From positions 186,001 to 250,000 of the forward strand of contig NZ_RJZE01000006.1 in the NCBI RefSeq assembly GCF_003986935.1: a stretch of DNA of 64,000 bases, in the 5' to 3' direction. Under the pieces are notes generated by a model. It was not told where the DNA came from. It saw nothing but the letters and a program-made list of their open reading frames with translations, and ran no database searches. Shown here piece after piece: positions 47,308 to 53,017 of this stretch. Source of the stretch: Paraburkholderia kururiensis JCM 10599 = LMG 19447. GTDB taxonomy: Bacteria; Pseudomonadota; Gammaproteobacteria; Burkholderiales; Burkholderiaceae. The position numbers were made by a program, and so were the translations under genes. How positions within the stretch are numbered: position 1 is the stretch's first letter; every line of letters begins with the position of its first letter.

Positions 47308-48468
47308 TCAGACAGCCGCGCTCATCTGTTCGCCGGCTGTCGCGAGCCCCGCGAGCGGAAGCGCTCGCAGGCCGCGAGCGAGGTGAGTCTGGAGAATTCG
47401 GTAAGTGGGAAGCTCGAACGCCCCCGGAGCGGCTGCAGCGGCAAGCGCGGCCGCCTCGTCCAGCGAAGGTGCGTGCCCGATGTAGCGCCAGCGGTCGACC
47501 ACGTGGAAGGCGCGCACGTCCCCGGCCGCGTCTTGCTCTTCGAATGCCACCGCGCTGTCGAACGGCCACGGCGCGTCGACGGGGTCGTTTTTTGAAACGC
47601 GCGGCACGCGGTTGAACGCGGGCCGCAGACTGCCGATCCACTGAGCCTCGAGCAGCAGCGCACCCAATTCGCCGCCGGTTGCGCGCCATTCGACGCGGCG
47701 TACCTGCTGCGCCATGCGCAATTCGCGGGACGATCGTCGTTCGCCGGAAAGATGTGCGCGAATACGCTGGCGCACCCGCACACTGCGTCCGACGTAGAGC
47801 GGCTCGCCCGCTTCGCCGTAAAACACGTACGCTCCGCATCCGGCCGGCGCGCTCTCGATCAGGTCGTCCGTAATTTCGCCCGCGAGCCGATAGCGTCGTG
47901 TCGTGCGGTCAATCTGCACGCGCAGGGTCTCCGCCGGCACGAGCGTGTGAAGGCGGCCCCAGAACTGCCAGAGCAGATCGGCGTCCGCTAGCGCGCGGTG
48001 CCGATCCGCCGGCACAAGCGCATGCCGCTCGACGAGTGCATCGAGCCCATGGCGCTTTTCAGCCGGAAACAGCGCGCGCGACAGGCGAACCGTGCACAGT
48101 ACGTCGGGATTGAACGCCAGGCCGGCCCGCTGGAACTCCGCCCGCAGAAATCCGCGATCGAAACTGGCGTTGTGGGCGACGAACAGCTTGCCCGCAAGCC
48201 GTTCGAAGAGCGATGGCGCAATGTCCTCGAAGGTGGGCGCACCGCGAACCATGGCGTCGCTGATGCCCGTGAGTTGCTGAATGAACGCGGGGATGGGCCG
48301 GGCGGGATCGACGAGCGTGCTCCAGCGCGTCACGCCACCCGCCCCGACCTCCACTACGCCAACCTCGGTGATGCGATCGACCCCAACCGAACCCCCGGTT
48401 GTCTCGAGGTCGACGAAAACGATGGGCAGATCGATGACGGGAACGGATGGCGAAGAGAGTTCGGACAT
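47308..48468 (-). CDS. DnaQ-like 3'-5' exonuclease fused to a GIY-YIG nuclease domain
   Basis: A 386-residue two-domain nuclease. Residues ~12-180 form a DEDDh exonuclease like Pol III epsilon (IVFVDLETTGGSVGVDRITEVGVV, FVAHNASFDRGFL, HRALADADLLWQF). Residues ~215-300 form a UvrC/Cho-type GIY-YIG domain (GCGAYVFYGEAGEPLYVGRSVRVRQRIRAHL, with catalytic Glu in LLLEAQWIGSLRPAFN). The fusion is widespread in proteobacteria and is presumed to act in DNA repair, although its substrate is poorly defined. The start at 48468 precedes the exonuclease domain; a 56-residue upstream extension was rejected. Confidence 0.92.
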   Translation of the reverse strand: MSELSSPSVPVIDLPIVFVDLETTGGSVGVDRITEVGVVEVGAGGVTRWSTLVDPARPIPAFIQQLTGISDAMVRGAPTFEDIAPSLFERLAGKLFVAHNASFDRGFLRAEFQRAGLAFNPDVLCTVRLSRALFPAEKRHGLDALVERHALVPADRHRALADADLLWQFWGRLHTLVPAETLRVQIDRTTRRYRLAGEITDDLIESAPAGCGAYVFYGEAGEPLYVGRSVRVRQRIRAHLSGERRSSRELRMAQQVRRVEWRATGGELGALLLEAQWIGSLRPAFNRVPRVSKNDPVDAPWPFDSAVAFEEQDAAGDVRAFHVVDRWRYIGHAPSLDEAAALAAAAAPGAFELPTYRILQTHLARGLRALPLAGLATAGEQMSAAV

Positions 48469-48661
48469 GGCAAATGTTACGGTGGCGCGCGCGGTGTGGG
48501 CCAAAGTATGCACCAGTTCGTGGCGCGACATAACGGAGTCAGCGGTCCACGCGGATATTGCATGCACCGTCTGGGACGCTTTTTTAACGCGCGCGAGTTC
48601 CAATACCGGTCGATAAGGTGGCGTCTTCGTCAACACGCGATGCGCACAATTTAGGTGGACC

Positions 48662-48730
48662 GTAATGCGGCCACATTACCCAGACAGCCAATACTCCACT
48701 CAACGAGCGCGATTATCTCAGGGTTAACCC
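48662..48730. promoter_or_regulatory. Two palindromes upstream of the exonuclease gene
   Basis: GTAATG-CGGCCA-CATTAC (48662-48679) has perfect six-base arms. GGGTTAACCC (48721-48730) is a perfect ten-base palindrome inside TC-A-GGGTTAACCC-G-A. Both lie in the 325-nt space between the exonuclease gene and the cold-shock terminator, where no gene is seen. Confidence 0.4.
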
Positions 48731-48793
48731 GATTACTCGAATACGCAGCCTGGCGACATTCAATGGCGAATTTGAATCGACATTGCTGTCAAG

Positions 48794-48828
48794 TAAAAAT
48801 AAAAAGCCCCGGTTGAGATGCCGGGGCT
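48794..48828 (-). terminator. Terminator of the cold-shock gene
   Basis: On the minus strand AGCCCCGG-CATCTCAA-CCGGGGCT is followed by TTTTATTTTT, ~35 nt after the stop. Confidence 0.9.
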
Positions 48829-48862
48829 CGACGACACTTTGGCGCCACAGGGGCGCGCGGAC

Positions 48863-49066
48863 TTACAGCGGCTGGATGTTCGCCGCCTGCTTGCCCTTCG
48901 GGCCGACCTTGACGTCGAACGAGACGCGCTGGTTCTCCTTCAGCGATTTGAAGCCGTCGGCGCGGATCTCCGAAAAGTGCGCGAACAGATCTTCACCGCC
49001 TGCGTCCGACGTGATGAAGCCAAACCCCTTAGCATCGTTAAACCATTTGACGATACCGGTTTCCAT
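48863..49066 (-). CDS. cspA: Cold-shock protein, CspA family
   Basis: A 67-residue nucleic-acid chaperone. RNP1 (KGFGFIT) and RNP2 (DLFAHFSEI) are intact, and the start [17 protein letters not shown] is canonical. It binds single-stranded RNA/DNA and prevents RNA structure. A strong promoter at 49201-49229 gives a leader of about 128 nt, in keeping with the long structured leaders of cold-shock genes. A small GGGC-TTG-GCCC hairpin followed by TTTTTT occurs in that leader about 30-40 nt before the start. Confidence 0.95.
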   Translation of the reverse strand: METGIVKWFNDAKGFGFITSDAGGEDLFAHFSEIRADGFKSLKENQRVSFDVKVGPKGKQAANIQPL

Positions 49067-49200
49067 GTTGCAGTTTCCCTCAAAATTTTAAAAAAGCGGG
49101 CCAAGCCCATACGCCGAAAAACGAAGCGGTATTCCGTCATCGCGGAAAGAGTGCGGTGAATGTTCCACAGACCGGTCGCACGTCGAAAATCAGCCATGCT

Positions 49201-49229
49201 TTTATAATGGCGGTCCAATGAGGCGTCAA
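49201..49229 (-). promoter_or_regulatory. Sigma-70 promoter of the cold-shock gene
   Basis: On the minus strand TTGACG and TATAAA are separated by exactly 17 nt. Start near 49194. Confidence 0.8.
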
Positions 49230-49481
49230 GAGAATTTTAGAGAATAGATTCGCACCCGGCAGAACAGAGGCAACATGCATAAAACGAGTGCGAAAAAACT
49301 GCCATCAGGCAGCATCCAACGACGCAAATCAGCATTAATTACGCATTGGACGAACAGGACAGGAAATACTTGCCGATTTGTAACAAAACATGTCAATCGT
49401 AAGTGTTTCCACCGGTTGTTCGGCGCCTCCCTTCAACTCAACATGGGAGCTATTAATTGCGCCTTACTCAGGGAGAGGGCC

Positions 49482-49697
49482 ATGCTGCTGAGCAAACTCT
49501 TTCATCTCGCCGCATCACTTGTTCGGCCCGTCGCGTCCACACCATCGTCGTCAGCCCTGCTGGACTCTACATGGCATGGCGACCACTGGCAGAACTTGCT
49601 GTCAGCCCCTATGGACGCACGCCACTACGTCATGGAAGATTGGAGCGTCGTTGCCGCATTTCAGCCGGAGCCGACTGGAATATTGGCCAAGCAATAG
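49482..49697 (+). CDS. Possible small protein, 71 residues
   Basis: GGGAG/GGAG lies six bases before an ATG, giving MLLSKLFHLAASLVRPVAST, a weakly amphipathic or signal-like start, then WHGDHWQNLLSAPMDARHYVMEDW. No family recognised. The surroundings are AT-richer than the rest of the window. It ends just before a hairpin cluster that belongs to the opposite strand. The frame is open upstream too, but only this start has a ribosome-binding site. Uncertain. Confidence 0.4.
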   Translation: MLLSKLFHLAASLVRPVASTPSSSALLDSTWHGDHWQNLLSAPMDARHYVMEDWSVVAAFQPEPTGILAKQ

Positions 49698-49725
49698 GGC
49701 CGCAGGCCACGCGAAAGCAAAGGCC

Positions 49726-49807
49726 AAAAAAAAGCGCGGCGGAAGCCGCGCTGACAAAGGTTTGGAGATCTTTTTCGTCAACGAAAAAGTCTGCTTCGAA
49801 AAGCAGT
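49726..49807 (-). ncRNA. Candidate small regulatory RNA, divergent from the porin gene
   Basis: Read on the minus strand: a -10 box TATACT (49819-49814) puts the start at the A of 49807. Then come hairpin 1 CUGCUU-UUCG-AAGCAG (49806-49791), hairpin 2 CUUUUUCG-UUGA-CGAAAAAG (49789-49770), a 17-nt unpaired linker AUCUCCAAACCUUUGUC, and a terminator AGCGCGGC-UUCC-GCCGCGCU followed by seven to eight U residues (49752-49726). All parts of a trans-acting sRNA are in order and in register: start, structured 5' end, unpaired CUCC-containing seed, intrinsic terminator. No good -35 box is visible. The -10 box lies inside CCAGT-TAT-ACTGG, a possible operator. I do not recognise a named family. Confidence 0.55.
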
Positions 49808-50020
49808 GGCGCCAGTATAACTGGCCGCACTAGAACCAATTAACAGCACACTAGACAACCATCTATTCCTCATACCGCAACAATCTGATTTTTACCAATT
49901 TTTGCATTGTTGCTTCCTCCTGAGTTGTGTCGTAATCGCACAACGCCTCGCAATTGACACGCTGTCGCCCAGACGGCGAATCAACCTCAAAGCCTTTTCC
50001 AGCAAGGCATCCAGTCACAT

Positions 50021-50049
50021 TTCGACATAATTTCTCGCAGAGTAATACT
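50021..50049 (+). promoter_or_regulatory. Probable porin promoter
   Basis: TTCGAC and TAATAC (or AATACT) are separated by 16-17 nt. It would give a leader of roughly 175 nt. The 200 nt between it and the candidate sRNA contain GTTGTG-N9-CACAAC (near 49924-49944), another possible operator. Confidence 0.45.
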
Positions 50050-50231
50050 TTATTGCGGAAATCGGAATGCGCTGGGACGAGGCGCCTCTCTACACTTTGC
50101 CTGTCCGGAAACCGGCGCGCTCGCTTGTCTGCGCGCTTTCACGCGAATTCCGCCTCTCGCAGCGCTCGCGTGATGGGTTTCCTTCAAGCCTGGGTTCCAC
50201 AAAACCCATCCTGTACTCGGAGTTTACAAAG

Positions 50232-51365
50232 ATGAAAAAGACTCTCATGGTCGCTGCCCTGTCGGGCGTTTTTGCTACGGCAGCTCACGCACAGAGCAGC
50301 GTTACGCTGTATGGCCTGATTGACGCCGGTATCACGTACACGAACAACCAGCATGGCCACGCCGCCTGGCAAGAAACCAGCGGGTCGATCAACGGCAGCC
50401 GCTGGGGCCTGCGTGGTGCGGAAGACCTGGGTGGCGGCCTGAAGGCTATCTTCACGTTGGAAAACGGCTTCGGCATCAACAACGGCACGTTCAAGCAAGG
50501 TGGTCGTGAGTTCGGCCGTCAAGCCTTCGTGGGTCTGGCGAGCGATCAATTCGGCGCCGTCACGCTGGGTCGCCAGTATGACAGCATGGTCGACTTCGTC
50601 GGCCCGCTGGCGCTGACCGGCACGCAATACGGCGGCACGCAGTTCGCGCACCCGTTCGACAACGACAACCTGAACAACTCGTTCCGCGTCAGCAACTCGA
50701 TCAAGTACACGAGCACGAACTACGCTGGCTTCAAGTTCGGCGGCCTGTATGGCTTCTCGAACCAGGCTGGCGGCTTCTCGAACAACCGCGCATACAGCGC
50801 CGGTGGTTCGTACTCGTGGAACGGCCTGAACGTCGGCGCCGCTTTCCTGCAACTGAACAACGCCGGTACGGGTAATGCCGGCGGCGCAGTGTCGGATGAC
50901 TTCACGTTCGGCGCCAAGCGCCAGCAAACGTGGGGCGCAGGCGCGAACTACACGTTCGGCCCGGCAACCGCAGGTATCGTGTACACGCAGACCAACCTGA
51001 CGGGCCTCAACAGCATCTCGTCGGCAGCTTCGGGCTTCTCGAACGGCATCACGGGCTTCGGTGGCAACAGCGCGCACTTCCAGAACTTCGAAGGCAACGT
51101 TCGTTACGCTCTGACCCCGGCACTGAGCCTGGCTGGCGCATACACTTACACGCGCGCAAGCCTCGGCGGTGTCCACGCTCACTGGAACCAGGTCAACCTG
51201 CAGACGGATTACGCGCTGTCCAAGCGTACCGACGTCTACCTGCAAGGCGTGTATCAGACTGTGAACGAAGGTTCGGGCCTGACTGCGAACATCAACGGCC
51301 TGGGCGCTGCTTCGAGCACGAACAACCAGGTCGCTGTGACGGCGGGTCTGCGTCACCGCTTCTAA
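50232..51365 (+). CDS. General porin, OmpC-like (Gram-negative porin family 4)
   Basis: A 377-residue trimeric outer-membrane channel. The signal peptide MKKTLMVAALSGVFATAAHA is followed by QSSVTLYGLIDAGITYTNNQ, the canonical Burkholderia porin start. The alternating beta-strand sequence includes SRWGLRGAEDLGGGLKAIFTLENGF and ends in AVTAGLRHRF, the C-terminal aromatic needed for barrel assembly. GGAG lies nine bases before the ATG. Codon use is strongly biased (highly expressed). Its divergent neighbour is the candidate sRNA at 49726-49807. Confidence 0.95.
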   Translation: MKKTLMVAALSGVFATAAHAQSSVTLYGLIDAGITYTNNQHGHAAWQETSGSINGSRWGLRGAEDLGGGLKAIFTLENGFGINNGTFKQGGREFGRQAFVGLASDQFGAVTLGRQYDSMVDFVGPLALTGTQYGGTQFAHPFDNDNLNNSFRVSNSIKYTSTNYAGFKFGGLYGFSNQAGGFSNNRAYSAGGSYSWNGLNVGAAFLQLNNAGTGNAGGAVSDDFTFGAKRQQTWGAGANYTFGPATAGIVYTQTNLTGLNSISSAASGFSNGITGFGGNSAHFQNFEGNVRYALTPALSLAGAYTYTRASLGGVHAHWNQVNLQTDYALSKRTDVYLQGVYQTVNEGSGLTANINGLGAASSTNNQVAVTAGLRHRF

Positions 51366-51389
51366 AGCGACAGGTAGCACTGCAGCATG

Positions 51390-51417
51390 AAAAGGCGCCG
51401 CTTGCGGCGCCTTTTTT
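51390..51417 (+). terminator. Terminator of the porin gene
   Basis: AAAGGCGCCGC-TT-GCGGCGCC and a T-run, 25 nt after the stop. Very stable. Confidence 0.92.
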
Positions 51418-51476
51418 CGTTTCGCCGCGCCGCAAAGAGCGACATCCTGCAAGTCTCGGCGAACGTCTGAAGACGC

Positions 51477-52037
51477 TTATTGCCGCGGCGGGTATCTCAC
51501 GTCGAGCACATCGATGGGCTCTGGTCCCGCCGGCGTGTGCAGCGTCACCTGCTCTCCAATGCGCGCCTTGAGCAACGCCCTCGCCACCGGCGAAATCCAG
51601 CTCACGTGACCGCGATCCAGGTCGACTTCGTCGATACCCACAATGGTTACGGTATGTTCCTCGCCGTCTTGCGTCGCATAATCCACCGTCGCCCCGAAAA
51701 AAACCTGATCGAGATTCTCCTGACGGCTCGCATCCACGACCTCGGCAAGATCCAGGCGCTTGGTCAGAAAGCGGATGCGCCGGTCGATCTCCCGCAGGCG
51801 ACGTTTGCCGTAGATGTAATCCCCGTTTTCGGAGCGGTCACCGTTCGACGCCGCCCACGACACGAGTTTTACGACATCTGGCCGTTCTTCGTCGATGAGA
51901 TGCAGCAGTTCGCTGCGCATGCGCTCGTAACCCGCTGGCGTGATGTAGTTTTTGGCACCTGCCGGGATTTCGGCCTGGGCGACGTCGAGATCGTCGTCAC
52001 TGTCCTCACTCGACTCTTTAACGAAGGCTTTGTTCAT
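51477..52037 (-). CDS. greB: Transcription elongation factor GreB
   Basis: Rescues backtracked RNA polymerase by stimulating transcript cleavage. The 186-residue protein has an N-terminal coiled coil with the acidic tip DGDRSENGDYIYGKRRLREIDRRI (WAASNGDRSENGDY in full) and the FKBP-like C-terminal domain with YATQDGEEHTVTIVGIDEVD and the SPVARALLKARIGEQV segment. The acidic DDDLD N-terminal extension is common in Burkholderiales. The start at 52037 (MNKAFVKE) is preferred to one five codons upstream. Confidence 0.95.
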   Translation of the reverse strand: MNKAFVKESSEDSDDDLDVAQAEIPAGAKNYITPAGYERMRSELLHLIDEERPDVVKLVSWAASNGDRSENGDYIYGKRRLREIDRRIRFLTKRLDLAEVVDASRQENLDQVFFGATVDYATQDGEEHTVTIVGIDEVDLDRGHVSWISPVARALLKARIGEQVTLHTPAGPEPIDVLDVRYPPRQ

Positions 52038-52110
52038 AATCCGCAACCGCAATAGACATCGTTCCCAAGGTTACACGAACGCCCGGACGATACAAACCGC
52101 GTCGAGACGC

Positions 52111-52138
52111 TTCCCTTTTTCCGCAGCTTTGCTATAAT
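52111..52138 (+). promoter_or_regulatory. Promoter of the tRNA-Arg genes
   Basis: A consensus TATAAT at 52133-52138 with a weak TTCCCT -35. It is 13 nt before the first tRNA. Confidence 0.6.
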
Positions 52139-52151
52139 TTCGCTTCTGCGT

Positions 52152-52228
52152 GCGGCTGTAGCTCAGTTGGATAGAGTACTTGGCTACGAACCAAGGGGTC
52201 GTGGGTTCGAATCCTGCCAGCCGCGCCA
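52152..52228 (+). tRNA. tRNA-Arg (anticodon ACG), copy 1
   Basis: A 77-nt cloverleaf: acceptor GCGGCTG/CAGCCGC, D-arm GCTCAGTTGGATAGAGT, anticodon stem CTTGG/CCAAG with loop CTACGAA (anticodon ACG, read as ICG after deamination), T-arm GTGGGTTCGAATCCTGC and an encoded CCA. Reads CGT/CGC/CGA. Confidence 0.97.
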
Positions 52229-52236
52229 CCTTTTTC

Positions 52237-52262
52237 AAGGGCCTTCTTCCTGAAGGCCCTTT
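52237..52262 (+). terminator. Hairpin after tRNA-Arg copy 1
   Basis: AAGGGCCTTC-TTCCT-GAAGGCCCTT. Only a short T tail follows, so transcription may read into copy 2. Confidence 0.6.
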
Positions 52263-52297
52263 CGTTTCACACTGCTTACGCAGTACCCGGTTTGCGT

Positions 52298-52374
52298 GCG
52301 GCTGTAGCTCAGTTGGATAGAGTACTTGGCTACGAACCAAGGGGTCGTGGGTTCGAATCCTGCCAGCCGCGCCA
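52298..52374 (+). tRNA. tRNA-Arg (anticodon ACG), copy 2
   Basis: Identical to the tRNA at 52152-52228 over all 77 nt, including CCA and a few flanking bases on each side (GCGT before, CACCT after). A tandem duplication within one transcript is likely. Confidence 0.97.
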
Positions 52375-52380
52375 CCTATG

Positions 52381-52410
52381 AAGGGCCTTCCATCGGAAGG
52401 CCCTTTTTCT
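52381..52410. terminator. Terminator after tRNA-Arg copy 2
   Basis: AAGGGCCTTCC-ATC-GGAAGGCCCTT with a T-run. The stem is almost the same as that after copy 1, as if the tRNA-plus-terminator unit was duplicated. It also faces the end of the minus-strand gene that follows. Confidence 0.8.
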
Positions 52411-52458
52411 TTGGCTCCATCCGCGAATGCCGCACTCCGGGCGCCCAGCCATGGCTTA

Positions 52459-52953
52459 TCAGGGCCGCGGGGCCGATCCGATATCGCCGATATGCATGTC
52501 CGGCCTCGGCGTGTCTTCCACCGACCACAGCGCACTTTGCTCGGCAATCGGCTCTGCTCGCGGCCCGATGAGCGCCTGCGCCTGCCGCATCACATCACCC
52601 ACGGTATCGCCGAAGCGGCTCGCCACGAACGCGCGGAGCAGCGCGATGCGAAACGATTCGCCCCGCCCTTCCACCGTCCGATGGCTACCCTCGAACTGCG
52701 CCACGCAATGAGCGGAGCCTCGTTGATGGGCAGGCTCCTGCACTTCGAGCCGCTGCGTGCGTTCAAGCACCACCGACGCAGCATCCCAAGACGTGGACGG
52801 CGTGAAGCGGCCATCCCACGGGCGGCCACGGTCCGTGCCGCGAACGGCGACCGTGTTGCCGCTATCGGTAAAATGGATTTCCCGCACGAAGTCATGCAGG
52901 CTGCGGGCGACCCAGTAATCGAGCGCCACGCCTGTCAAGTCAGCTACCTTCAT
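52459..52953 (-). CDS. Phage NinX-like protein (DUF2591)
   Basis: A 164-residue protein with the DUF2591/NinX start MKVADLTGVALDYWVARS, then FTPSTSWDAASVVLER, AHQRGSAHCVAQFEGSHRT and ALLRAFVASRFGDTV. The family occurs in lambdoid and P22-like phages (ninX) and in Burkholderia chromosomes; its function is unknown. GGGAGGGA lies upstream of the ATG. It follows spoT by 64 nt on the same strand and sits beside the tRNA-Arg pair, without any other phage gene. Confidence 0.8.
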   Translation of the reverse strand: MKVADLTGVALDYWVARSLHDFVREIHFTDSGNTVAVRGTDRGRPWDGRFTPSTSWDAASVVLERTQRLEVQEPAHQRGSAHCVAQFEGSHRTVEGRGESFRIALLRAFVASRFGDTVGDVMRQAQALIGPRAEPIAEQSALWSVEDTPRPDMHIGDIGSAPRP

Positions 52954-53017
52954 CACGTCGTCCCTCCCACACCTGGCTGGTAAGCGTGGAGACAGGCCTG
53001 CCAGGCAGTCCGGACCG

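Noticed and set aside
49098..49110. Short GGGC-TTG-GCCC hairpin with T-run as a full terminator before cspA
   Set aside because: The stem is only four base pairs and it lies inside the cspA leader; kept only as a possible attenuator.
52152..52374. tRNA-Arg pair as an integrative-element attachment site
   Set aside because: No integrase, no further direct repeat of the tRNA 3' end beyond the two intact genes, and the neighbours on both sides are core genes.
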